64,000 nt of DNA from contig OZ026833.1 of the NCBI GenBank assembly GCA_964023205.1, forward strand, positions 33,258,830 to 33,322,829, read 5' to 3'. The stretch is from Lutraria lutraria (Eukaryota > Mollusca > Bivalvia > Venerida > Mactridae). Position numbers and translations under genes: made by a program. Every line of letters begins with the position of its first letter. Within the stretch, counting starts at the first letter, position 1. Below, piece by piece: positions 36,860 through 49,237 of this stretch. The notes beneath the pieces are model-generated. The model saw only the letters and a program-made list of their open reading frames with translations. It was not told the DNA's origin and made no database searches.

Positions 36860-38228
36860 GCGGAGAGATCTGTCCCACTGATTTGGGGGCCGTCTTGTGT
36901 CAAACACCCCCTACGCCCCATGCTAGGTAGGAACTATATAAGCGTGGGTGTGTGAAAGAAGACGACTTCATTGAAATGGCATTCCTTCGTTTCACATTCT
37001 CAGATTGCATTCAGTCGAGTAGATTTAAACTTGGTAATATGCGATAATTTTTATCACACCCTGAAGGTAACGAACACGCATAAACATGCATCATCGATCG
37101 ACAAAGGGAAATAACCCACTTACGTATAGGAAACGCACCCGTCGAGCATATAGGACACCAAGGGAACTGGATGTTTTGGTCATATATCTATGTTTGTCTC
37201 TTATATTAATTTCTGCTATCGTAAAACTTGCCAAGTTTACAGTAATTTGAAACTACTCAAGCGAACACGTGCACAAACACCTTGATATATAAGTTCCGAT
37301 TCTCGTCAGACAATGTGCCGCAATGGCGAAGTCGGTTAAAGCGTCGGACATTGAAAGCTTTCGAGACAGGCAGACTTTTTGTGGCGGGTTCGACGCCGGC
37401 CACGGATCTTTTTTTTATTTTTATTTTTCGTTCGTTAGCGTTATACAGGCTTCAAAACATTCCGCAAACACTTGGCGTTTGTTTCTTGAAATTAAATTAA
37501 ATAGAAACAGTGTATTTTGTACGTTTTGCATTAATTAATATTCATTTCTGCAATAATAGCGATGTTAATCGCATTTCACGTGGGGTTACTGTAACGAAAC
37601 CAGCCGTATGACTTTAGTTTGATATGTTGCGCTATGTACCAATCAAGGCTGCTGCATTGTGTTATCATTGCGTGTTGGGTTATTGTCGTTGGCGTCAATA
37701 TGCATATGGTACGTACGTATCTTACTGTGAATTTCATAAGCAGCGCGTGTGTTAAAGTAACAATTTGTTTTAATATCAATTATATAGAGACTGAACATGT
37801 ACGGTTACATATGTATGTAAGTCGGAGCGTGTGTTAAAGTAACAATTTGTTTTAATATCAATTATATAGAGACTGAACATGTACGGTTACATATGTATGT
37901 AAGTCGGAGCGTGTGTTAAAGTAACAATTTATTTTAATATCAATTATAAAGAGACTGAACATGTACGGTTACGTATGTATGTAAGTCGGACACATGGTGA
38001 ATCAGTATACATATAATTAGTTGAGTAAGTATAATAGTATGTTAGTGCATGTACATTGATGTGCTTGCATTACCGAATTGCATTTATTTAAAAACTATCA
38101 GTCTGAGAATAGTGGAACCGACTAATCGCAGAACAATTCCAAATTGAATGAGGGAGACCAGGCACCGCATTGAAATTGTGTTTCATATATTTGCGAACTT
38201 AACAAATTAAGAATGTAAGTAAGCATGT
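36860..38228 (+). repeat. Unit U28, 1369 bp, type C
   Basis: atggcgaagtcgg as in U25; I see no other difference from U25 by eye. Lies 4106 bp after it. Confidence 0.97.
37317..37408 (+). ncRNA. tRNA-like Pol III element, copy 28
   Basis: A box TGGCGAAGTCG as copy 25. Confidence 0.56.
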
Positions 38229-39596
38229 GCGGAGAGATCTGTCCCACTGATTTGGGGGCCTTCTTGTGTCAAACACCCCCTACGCCCCATGCTAGGTAGG
38301 AACTATATAAGCGTGGGTGTGTGAAAGAAGACGACTTCATTGAAATGGCATTCCTTCGTTTCACATTCTCAGATTGCATTCAGTCGAGTAGATTTAAACT
38401 TGGTAATATACGATAATTTTTATCACACCCTGAAGGTAACGAACACGCATAAACATGCATCATCGATCGACAAAGGGAAATACCCACTTACGTATAGGAA
38501 ACGCACCCGTCGAGCATATAGGACACCAAGGGAACTGGATGTTTTGGTCATATATCTATGTTTGTCTCTTATATTAATTTCTGCTATCGTAAAACTTGCC
38601 AAGTTTACAGTAATTTGAAACTACTCAAGCGAACACGTGCACAAACACCTTGATATATAAGTTCCGATTCTCGTCAGACAATGTGCCGCAATGGCGCAGT
38701 CGGTTAAAGCGTCGGACATTGAAAACTTTCGAGACAGGCAGACTTTTTGTGGCGGGTTCGACGCCGGCCACGGATCTTTTTTTTATTTTTATTTTTCGTT
38801 CGTTAGCGTTATACAGGCTTCAAAACATTCCGCAAACACTTGGCGTTTGTTTCTTGAAATTAAATTAAATAGAAACAGTGTATTTTGTACGTTTTGCATT
38901 AATTAATATTCATTTCTGCAATAATAGCGATGTTAATCGCATTTCACGTGGGGTTACTGTAACGAAACCAGCCGTATGACTTTAGTTTGATATGTTGCAC
39001 TATGTACCAATCAAGGCTGCTGCATTGAGTTATCATTGCGTGTTGGGTTATTGTCGTTGGCGTCAATATGCATATGGTACGTACGTATCTTACTGTGAAT
39101 TTCATAAGCAGCGCGTGTGTTAAAGTAACAATTTGTTTTAATATCAATTATATAGAGACTGAACATGTACGGTTACATATTTATGTAAGTCGGAGCGTGT
39201 GTTAAAGTAACAATTTGTTTTAATATCAATTATATAGAGACTGAACATGTACGGTTACATATGTATGTAAGTCGGAGCGTGTGTTAAAGTAACAATTTAT
39301 TTTAATATCAATTATAAAGAGACTGAACATGTACGGTTATGTATGTATGTAAGTCGGACACATGGTGAATCAGTATACATATAATTAGTTGAGTAAGTAT
39401 AATAGTATGTTAGTGCATGTACATTGATGTGCTTGCATTACCGAATTGCATTTATTTAAAAACTATCAGTCTGAGAATAGTGGAACCGACTAATCGCAGA
39501 ACAATTCCAAATTGAATGAGGGAGACCAGGCACCGCATTGAAATTGTGTTTCATATATTTGCGAACTTAACAAATTAAGAATGTAAGTAAGCATGT
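38229..39596 (+). repeat. Unit U29, 1368 bp, type D
   Basis: Carries the full D marker set of U26, including the single-base loss, and looks identical to it by eye. Confidence 0.97.
38685..38776 (+). ncRNA. tRNA-like Pol III element, copy 29
   Basis: attgaaaact and TTCGACG as copy 26. Confidence 0.57.
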
Positions 39597-40965
39597 GCGG
39601 AGAGATCTGTCCCACTGATTTGGGGGCCGTCTTGTGTCAAACACCCCCTACGCCCCATGCTAGGTAGGAACTATATAAGCGTGGGTGTGTGAAAGAAGAC
39701 GACTTCATTGAAATGGCATTCCTTAGTTTCACATTCTCAGATTGCATTCAGTCGAGTAGATTTAAACTTGGTAATATGCGATAATTTTTATCACACCCTG
39801 AAGGTAACGAACACGCATAAACATGCATCATCGATCGACAAAGGGAAATAACCCACTTACGTATAGGAAACGCACCCGTCGAGCATATAGCACACCAAGG
39901 GAACTGGATGTTTTGGTCATATATCTGTGTTTGTCTCTTATATTAATTTCTGCTATCGTAAAACTTGCCAAGTTTACAGTAATTTGAAACTACTCAAGCG
40001 AACACGTGCACAAACACCTTGATATATAAGTTCCGATTCTCGTCAGACAATGTGCCGCAATGGCGCAGTCGGTTAAAGCGTCGGACATTGAAAGCTTTCG
40101 AGACAGGCAGACTTTTTGTGGCGGGTTCGACGCCGGCCACGGATCTTTTTTTTATTTTTATTGTTCGTTCGTTAGCGTTATACAGGCTTCAAAACATTCC
40201 GCAAACACTTGGCGTTTGTTTCTTGAAATTAAATTAAATAGAAACAGTGTATTTTGTACGTTTTGCATTAATTAATATTCATTTCTGCAATAATAGCGAT
40301 GTTAATCGCATTTCACGTGGGGTTACTGTAACGAAACCAGCCGTATGACTTTAGTTTGATATGTTGCGCTATGTACCAATCAAGGCTGCTGCATTGTGTT
40401 ATTATTGCGTGTTGGGTTATTGTCGTTGGCGTCAATATGCATATGGTACGTACGTATCTTACTGTGAATTTCATAAGCAGCGCGTGTGTTAAAGTAACAA
40501 TTTGTTTTAATATCAATTATATAGAGACTGAACATGTACGGTTACATATGTATGTAAGTCGGAGCGTGTGTTAAAGTAACAATTTGTTTTAATATCAATT
40601 ATATAGAGACTGAACATGTACGGTTACATATGTATGTAAGTCGGAGCGTGTGTTAAAGTAACAATTTATTTTAATATCAATTATAAAGAGACTGAACATG
40701 TACGGTTACGTATGTATGTAAGTCGGACACATGGTGAATCAGTATACATATAATTAGTTGAGTAAGTATAATAGTATGTTAGTGCATGTACATTGATGTG
40801 CTTGCATTACCGAATTGCATTTATTTAAAAACTATCAGTCTGAGAATAGTGGAACCGACTAATCGCAGAACAATTCCAAATTGAATGAGGGAGACCAGGC
40901 ACCGCATTGAAATTGTGTTTCATATATTTGCGAACTTAACAAATTAAGAATGTAAGTAAGCATGT
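39597..40965 (+). repeat. Unit U30, 1369 bp, type A without duplication
   Basis: All A markers including gttattattg, but only one copy of the 64-bp block, and ccttagttt as in U27. It is thus the full-length parent form of the left half of U27. Confidence 0.97.
40054..40145 (+). ncRNA. tRNA-like Pol III element, copy 30
   Basis: T-loop TTCGACG; followed by the A-type tail tttattgttcg. Confidence 0.58.
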
Positions 40966-42334
40966 GCGGAGAGATCTGTCCCACTGATTTGGGGGCCGTC
41001 TTGTGTCAAACACCCCCTACGCCCCATGCTAGGTAGGAACTATATAAGCGTGGGTGTGTGAAAGAAGACGACTTCATTGAAATGGCATTCCTTCGTTTCA
41101 CATTCTCAGATTGCATTCAGTCGAGTAGATTTAAACTTGGTAATATGCGATAATTTTTATCACACCCTGAAGGTAACGAACACGCATAAACATGCATCAT
41201 CGATCGACAAAGGGAAATAACCCACTTACGTATAGGAAACGCACCCGTCGAGCATATAGCACACCAAGGGAACTGGATGTTTTGGTCATATATCTATGTT
41301 TGTCTCTTATATTAATTTCTGCTATCGTAAAACTTGCCAAGTTTACAGTAATTTGAAACTACTCAAGCGAACACGTGCACAAACACCTTGATATATAAGT
41401 TCCGATTCTCGTCAGACAATGTGCCGCAATGGCGCAGTCGGTTAAAGCGTCGGACATTGAAAGCTTTCGAGACAGGCAGACTTTTTGTGGCGGGTTCGAC
41501 GCCGGCCACGGATCTTTTTTTTATTTTTATTTTTCGTTCGTTAGCGTTATACAGGCTTCAAAACATTCCGCAAACACTTGGCGTTTGTTTCTTGAAATTA
41601 AATTAAATAGAAACAGTGTATTTTGTACGTTTTGCATTAATTAATATTCATTTCTGCAATAATAGCGATGTTAATCGCATTTCACGTGGGGTTACTGTAA
41701 CGAAACCAGCCGTATGACTTTAGTTTGATATGTTGCGCTATGTACCAATCAAGGCTGCTGCATTGTGTTATCATTGCGTGTTGGGTTATTGTCGTTGGCG
41801 TCTATATGCATATGGTACGTACGTATCTTACTGTGAATTTCATAAGCAGCGCGTGTGTTAAAGTAACAATTTGTTTTAATATCAATTATATAGAGACTGA
41901 ACATGTACGGTTACATATGTATGTAAGTCGGAGCGTGTGTTAAAGTAACAATTTGTTTTAATATCAATTATATAGAGACTGAACATGTACGGTTACATAT
42001 GTATGTAAGTCGGAGCGTGTGTTAAAGTAACAATTTATTTTAATATCAATTATAAAGAGACTGAACATGTACGGTTACGTATGTATGTAAGTCGGACACA
42101 TGGTGAATCAGTATACATATAATTAGTTGAGTAAGTATAATAGTATGTTAGTGCATGTACATTGATGTGCTTGCATTACCGAATTGCATTTATTTAAAAA
42201 CTATCAGTCTGAGAATAGTGGAACCGACTAATCGCAGAACAATTCCAAATTGAATGAGGGAGACCAGGCACCGCATTGAAATTGTGTTACATATATTTGC
42301 GAACTTAACAAATTAAGAATGTAAGTAAGCATGT
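40966..42334 (+). repeat. Unit U31, 1369 bp, type B
   Basis: atagcacacc, gcgtctatatg and gtgttacat, followed directly by a D-type head instead of a C unit. Confidence 0.97.
41423..41514 (+). ncRNA. tRNA-like Pol III element, copy 31
   Basis: T-loop TTCGACG, otherwise as copy 1. Confidence 0.58.
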
Positions 42335-43701
42335 GCGGAGAGATCTGTCCCACTGATTTGGGGGCCTTCTTGTGTCAAACACCCCCTACGCCCCATGCTA
42401 GGTAGGAACTATATAAGCGTGGGTGTGTGAAAGAAGACGACTTCATTGAAATGGCATTCCTTCGTTTCACATTCTCAGATTGCATTCAGTCGAGTAGATT
42501 TAAACTTGGTAATATACGATAATTTTTATCACACCCTGAAGGTAACGAACACGCATAAACATGCATCATCGATCGACAAAGGGAAATACCCACTTACGTA
42601 TAGGAAACGCACCCGTCGAGCATATAGGACACCAAGGGAACTGGATGTTTTGGTCATATATCTATGTTTGTCTCTTATATTAATTTCTGCTATCGTAAAA
42701 CTTGCCAAGTTTACAGTAATTTGAAACTACTCAAGCGAACACGTGCACAAACACCTTGATATATAAGTTCCGATTCTCGTCAGACAATGTGCAGCAATTG
42801 CGCAGTCGGTTAAAGCGTCGGACATTGAAAGCTTTCGAGACAGGCAGATTTTTGTGGCGGGTTCGAGGCCGGCCACGGATCTTTTTTTTATTTTTATTTT
42901 TCGTTCGTTAGCGTTATACAGGCTTCAAAACATTCCGCAAACACTTGGCGTTTGTTTTTTGAAATTAAATTAAATAGAAACAGTGTATTTTGTACGTTTT
43001 GCATTAATTAATATTCATTTCTGCAATAATAGCGATGTTAATCGCATTTCACGTGGGGTTACTGTAACGAAACCAGCCGTATGACTTTAGTTTGATATGT
43101 TGCACTATGTACCAATCAAGGCTGCTGCATTGAGTTATCATTGCGTGTTGGGTTATTGTCGTTGGCGTCAATATGCATATGGTACGTACGTATCTTACTG
43201 TGAATTTCATAAGCAGCGCGTGTGTTAAAGTAACAATTTGTTTTAATATCAATTATATAGAGACTGAACATGTACGGTTACATATTTATGTAAGTCGGAG
43301 CGTGTGTTAAAGTAACAATTTGTTTTAATATCAATTATATAGAGACTGAACATGTACGGTTACATATGTATGTAAGTCGGAGCGTGTGTTAAAGTAACAA
43401 TTTATTTTAATATCAATTATAAAGAGACTGAACATGTACGGTTATGTATGTATGTAAGTCGGACACATGGTGAATCAGTATACATATAATTAGTTGAGTA
43501 AGTATAATAGTATGTTAGTGCATGTACATTGATGTGCTTGCATTACCGAATTGCATTTATTTAAAAACTATCAGTCTGAGAATAGTGGAACCGACTAATC
43601 GCAGAACAATTCCAAATTGAATGAGGGAGACCAGGCACCGCATTGAAATTGTGTTTCATATATTTGCGAACTTAACAAATTAAGAATGTAAGTAAGCATG
43701 T
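42335..43701 (+). repeat. Unit U32, 1367 bp, D-type with a foreign centre
   Basis: Left end (ggccttcttg, aatatacgat, gaaatacccac) and right end (gcactatg, attgagttatc, acatatttatg, gttatgtatg) are D-type. The centre has gtgcagcaattgcg, the GAG B box and gttttttgaaat, which match U44. One C is also lost in ggcagattttt. Confidence 0.97.
42791..42881 (+). ncRNA. tRNA-like Pol III element, copy 32, altered A box
   Basis: Starts GCAGCAA and its A box begins TTGC, breaking the TRGY consensus; one C is lost in the variable region. B box GGTTCGAGGCC is intact. Probably the weakest promoter of the set, together with copy 44. Confidence 0.45.
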
Positions 43702-45070
43702 GCGGAGAGATCTGTCCCACTGATTTGGGGGCCGTCTTGTGTCAAACACCCCCTACGCCCCATGCTAGGTAGGAACTATATAAGCGTGGGTGTGTGAAAG
43801 AAGACGACTTCATTGAAATGGCATTCCTTCGTTTCACATTCTCAGATTGCATTCAGTCGAGTAGATTTAAACTTGGTAATATGCGATAAATTTTATCACA
43901 CCCTGAAGGTAACGAACACGCATAAACATGCATCATCGATCGACAAAGGGAAATAACCCACTTACGTATAGGAAACGCACCCGTCGAGCATATAGGACAC
44001 CAAGGGAACTGGATGTGTTGGTCATATATCTATGTTTGTCTCTTATATTAATTTCTGCTATCGTAAAACTTGCCAAGTTTACAGTACTTTGAAAGTACTC
44101 AAGCGAACACGTGCACAAACACCTTGATATATAAGTTCCGATTCTCGTCAGACAATGTGCCGCAATGGCGCAGTCGGTTAAAGCGTCGGACATTGAAAGC
44201 TTTCGAGACAGGCAGACTTTTTGTGGCGGGTTCGAGGCCGGCCACGGATCTTTTTTTTATTTTTATTTTTCGTTCGTAAGCGTTATACAGGCTTCAAAAC
44301 ATTCCGCAAACACTTGGCGTTTGTTTCTTGAAATTAAATTAAATAGAAACAGTGTATTTTGTACGTTTTGCATTAATTAATATTCATTTCTGCAATAATA
44401 GCGATGTTAATCGCATTTCACGTGGGGTTACTGTAACGAAACCAGCCGTATGACTTTAGTTTGATATGTTGCGCTATGTACCAATCAAGGCTGCTGCATT
44501 GAGTTATCATTGCGTGTTGGGTTATTGTCGTTGGCGTCAATATGCATATGGTACGTACGTATCTTACTGTGAATTTCATAAGCAGCGCGTGTGTTAAAGT
44601 AACAATTTGTTTTAATATCAATTATATAGAGACTGAACATGTACGGTTACATATGTATGTAAGTCGGAGCGTGTGTTAAAGTAACAATTTGTTTTAATAT
44701 CAATTATATAGAGACTGAACATGTACGGTTACATATGTATGTAAGTCGGAGCGTGTGTTAAAGTAACAATTTATTTTAATATCAATTATAAAGAGACTGA
44801 ACATGTACGGTTACGTATGTATGTAAGTCGGACACATGGTGAATCAGTATACATATAATTAGTTGAGTAAGTATAATAGTATGTTAGTGCATGTACATTG
44901 ATGTGCTTGCATTACCGAATTGCATTTATTTAAAAACTATCAGTCTGAGAATAGTGGAACCGACTAATCGCAGAACAATTCCAAATTGAATGAGGGAGAC
45001 CAGGCACCGCATTGAAATTGTGTTTCATATATTTGCGAACTTAACAAATTAAGAATGTAAGTAAGCATGT
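43702..45070 (+). repeat. Unit U33, 1369 bp, type E
   Basis: E-type markers: gataaattttatc, gatgtgttgg, ttcgtaagcg, GAG B box and attgagttatc. Private double change makes agtactttgaaagtact (44083-44099). Confidence 0.97.
44159..44250 (+). ncRNA. tRNA-like Pol III element, copy 33
   Basis: Sequence as copy 1 with T-loop TTCGAGG; a GAG island among GAC neighbours. Confidence 0.58.
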
Positions 45071-45158
45071 GCGGAGAGATCTGTCCCACTGATTTGGGGG
45101 CCGTCTTGTGTCAAACCCTACGCCCCATGCTAGGTAGGAACTATATAAGCGTGGGTGG

Positions 45159-45286
45159 GTGAAAGAAGACGACTTCATTGAAATGGCATTCCTTCGTTTC
45201 ACATTCTCAGATTGCATTCAGTGTGAAAGAAGACGACTTCATTGAAATGGCATTCCTTCGTTTCACATTCTCAGATTGCATTCAGT
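45159..45286 (+). repeat. 64-bp tandem duplication in U34
   Basis: Same breakpoints as in U23, preceded by gtgggtgg instead of gtgggtgt, so it is the same event carried on a slightly different haplotype. Confidence 0.95.
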
Positions 45287-45587
45287 CGAGTAGATTTAAA
45301 CTTGGTAATATGCGATAATTTTTATCACACCCTGAAGGTAACGAACACGCATAAACATGCATCATCGATCGACAAAGGGAAATAACCCACTTACGTATAG
45401 GAAACGCACCCGTCGAGCATATAGCACACCAAGGGAACTGGATGTTTTGGTCATATATCTGTGTTTGTCTCTTATATTAATTTCTGCTATCGTAAAACTT
45501 GCCAAGTTTACAGTAATTTGAAACTACTCAAGCGAACACGTGCACAAACACCTTGATATATAAGTTCCGATTCTCGTCAGACAATGT

Positions 45588-45679
45588 GCCGCAATGGCGC
45601 AGTCGGTTAAAGCGTCGGACATTGAAAGCTTTCGAGACAGGCAGACTTTTTGTGGCGGGTTCGACGCCGGCCACGGATC
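45588..45679 (+). ncRNA. tRNA-like Pol III element, copy 34
   Basis: T-loop TTCGACG; followed by tttattgttcg. Confidence 0.58.
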
Positions 45680-46499
45680 TTTTTTTTATTTTTATTGTTC
45701 GTTCGTTAGCGTTATACAGGCTTCAAAACATTCCGCAAACACTTGGCGTTTGTTTCTTGAAATTAAATTAAATAGAAACAGTGTATTTTGTACGTTTTGC
45801 ATTAATTAATATTCATTTCTGCAATAATAGCGATGTTAATCGCATTTCACGTGGGGTTACTGTAACGAAACCAGCCGTATGACTTTAGTTTGATATGTTG
45901 CGCTATGTACCAATCAAGGCTGCTGCATTGTGTTATTATTGCGTGTTGGGTTATTGTCGTTGGCGTCAATATGCATATGGTACGTACGTATCTTACTGTG
46001 AATTTCATAAGCAGCGCGTGTGTTAAAGTAACAATTTGTTTTAATATCAATTATATAGAGACTGAACATGTACGGTTACATATGTATGTAAGTCGGAGCG
46101 TGTGTTAAAGTAACAATTTGTTTTAATATCAATTATATAGAGACTGAACATGTACGGTTACATATGTATGTAAGTCGGAGCGTGTGTTAAAGTAACAATT
46201 TATTTTAATATCAATTATAAAGAGACTGAACATGTACGGTTACGTATGTATGTAAGTCGGACACATGGTGAATCAGTATACATATAATTAGTTGAGTAAG
46301 TATAATAGTATGTTAGTGCATGTACATTGATGTGCTTGCATTACCGAATTGCATTTATTTAAAAACTATCAGTCTGAGAATAGTGGAACCGACTAATCGC
46401 AGAACAATTCCAAATTGAATGAGGGAGACCAGGCACCGCATTGAAATTGTGTTTCATATATTTGCGAACTTAACAAATTAAGAATGTAAGTAAGCATGT

Positions 46500-47868
46500 G
46501 CGGAGAGATCTGTCCCACTGATTTGGGGGCCGTCTTGTGTCAAACACCCCCTACGCCCCATGCTAGGTAGGAACTATATAAGCGTGGGTGTGTGAAAGAA
46601 GACGACTTCATTGAAATGGCATTCCTTCGTTTCACATTCTCAGATTGCATTCAGTCGAGTAGATTTAAACTTGGTAATATGCGATAATTTTTATCACACC
46701 CTGAAGGTAACGAACACGCATAAACATGCATCATCGATCGACAAAGGGAAATAACCCACTTACGTATAGGAAACGCACCCGTCGAGCATATAGCACACCA
46801 AGGGAACTGGATGTTTTGGTCATATATCTATGTTTGTCTCTTATATTAATTTCTGCTATCGTAAAACTTGCCAAGTTTACAGTAATTTGAAACTACTCAA
46901 GCGAACACGTGCACAAACACCTTGATATATAAGTTCCGATTCTCGTCAGACAATGTGCCGCAATGGCGCAGTCGGTTAAAGCGTCGGACATTGAAAGCTT
47001 TCGAGACAGGCAGACTTTTTGTGGCGGGTTCGACGCCGGCCACGGATCTTTTTTTTATTTTTATTTTTCGTTCGTTAGCGTTATACAGGCTTCAAAACAT
47101 TCCGCAAACACTTGGCGTTTGTTTCTTGAAATTAAATTAAATAGAAACAGTGTATTTTGTACGTTTTGCATTAATTAATATTCATTTCTGCAATAATAGC
47201 GATGTTAATCGCATTTCACGTGGGGTTACTGTAACGAAACCAGCCGTATGACTTTAGTTTGATATGTTGCGCTATGTACCAATCAAGGCTGCTGCATTGT
47301 GTTATCATTGCGTGTTGGGTTATTGTCGTTGGCGTCTATATGCATATGGTACGTACGTATCTTACTGTGAATTTCATAAGCAGCGCGTGTGTTAAAGTAA
47401 CAATTTGTTTTAATATCAATTATATAGAGACTGAACATGTACGGTTACATATGTATGTAAGTCGGAGCGTGTGTTAAAGTAACAATTTGTTTTAATATCA
47501 ATTATATAGAGACTGAACATGTACGGTTACATATGTATGTAAGTCGGAGCGTGTGTTAAAGTAACAATTTATTTTAATATCAATTATAAAGAGACTGAAC
47601 ATGTACGGTTACGTATGTATGTAAGTCGGACACATGGTGAATCAGTATACATATAATTAGTTGAGTAAGTATAATAGTATGTTAGTGCATGTACATTGAT
47701 GTGCTTGCATTACCGAATTGCATTTATTTAAAAACTATCAGTCTGAGAATAGTGGAACCGACTAAGCGCAGAACAATTCCAAATTGAATGAGGGAGACCA
47801 GGCACCGCATTGAAATTGTGTTACATATATTTGCGAACTTAACAAATTAAGAATGTAAGTAAGCATGT
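46500..47868 (+). repeat. Unit U35, 1369 bp, type B
   Basis: B marker set as U24 and U31, with private actaagcgc in the tail. Confidence 0.97.
46957..47048 (+). ncRNA. tRNA-like Pol III element, copy 35
   Basis: T-loop TTCGACG, otherwise as copy 1. Confidence 0.58.
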
Positions 47869-49237
47869 GCGGAGAGATCTGTCCCACTGATTTGGGGGCC
47901 GTCTTGTGTCAAACACCCCCTACGCCCCATGCTAGGTAGGAACTATATAAGCGTGGGTGTGTGAAAGAAGACGACTTCATTGAAATGGCATTCCTTCGTT
48001 TCACATTCTCAGATTGCATTCAGTCGAGTAGATTTAAACTTGGTAATATGCGATAATTTTTATCACACCCTGAAGGTAACGAACACGCATAAACATGCAT
48101 CATCGATCGACAAAGGGAAATAACCCACTTACGTATAGGAAACGCACCCGTCGAGCATATAGGACACCAAGGGAACTGGATGTTTTGGTCATATATCTAT
48201 GTTTGTCTCTTATATTAATTTCTGCTATCGTAAAACTTGCCAAGTTTACAGTAATTTGAAACTACTCAAGCGAACACGTGCACAAACACCTTGATATATA
48301 AGTTCCGATTCTCGTCAGACAATGTGCCGCAATGGCGAAGTCGGTTAAAGCGTCGGACATTGAAAGCTTTCGAGACAGGCAGACTTTTTGTGGCGGGTTC
48401 GACGCCGGCCACGGATCTTTTTTTTATTTTTATTTTTCGTTCGTTAGCGTTATACAGGCTTCAAAACATTCCGCAAACACTTGGCGTTTGTTTCTTGAAA
48501 TTAAATTAAATAGAAACAGTGTATTTTGTACGTTTTGCATTAATTAATATTCATTTCTGCAATAATAGCGATGTTAATCGCATTTCACGTGGGGTTACTG
48601 TAACGAAACCAGCCGTATGACTTTAGTTTGATATGTTGCGCTATGTACCAATCAAGGCTGCTGCATTGTGTTATCATTGCGTGTTGGGTTATTGTCGTTG
48701 GCGTCAATATGCATATGGTACGTACGTATCTTACTGTGAATTTCATAAGCAGCGCGTGTGTTAAAGTAACAATTTGTTTTAATATCAATTATATAGAGAC
48801 TGAACATGTACGGTTACATATGTATGTAAGTCGGAGCGTGTGTTAAAGTAACAATTTGTTTTAATATCAATTATATAGAGACTGAACATGTACGGTTACA
48901 TATGTATGTAAGTCGGAGCGTGTGTTAAAGTAACAATTTATTTTAATATCAATTATAAAGAGACTGAACATGTACGGTTACGTATGTATGTAAGTCGGAC
49001 ACATGGTGAATCAGTATACATATAATTAGTTGAGTAAGTATAATAGTATGTTAGTGCATGTACATTGATGTGCTTGCATTACCGAATTGCATTTATTTAA
49101 AAACTATCAGTCTGAGAATAGTGGAACCGACTAATCGCAGAACAATTCCAAATTGAATGAGGGAGACCAGGCACCGCATTGAAATTGTGTTTCATATATT
49201 TGCGAACTTAACAAATTAAGAATGTAAGTAAGCATGT
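47869..49237 (+). repeat. Unit U36, 1369 bp, type C
   Basis: atggcgaagtcgg in the A box, like U25 and U28. Confidence 0.97.
48326..48417 (+). ncRNA. tRNA-like Pol III element, copy 36
   Basis: A box TGGCGAAGTCG, as copies 25 and 28. Confidence 0.56.

Larger units (their letters stand above)
45071..46499 (+). repeat. Unit U34, 1429 bp, type A with 64-bp duplication
   Basis: A markers (atagcacacc, atatctgtg, tttattgttcg, gttattattg), the 64-bp duplication at about 45159-45286, a 4-base loss in gtcaaaccctacg and gcgtgggtggg. Confidence 0.97.
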
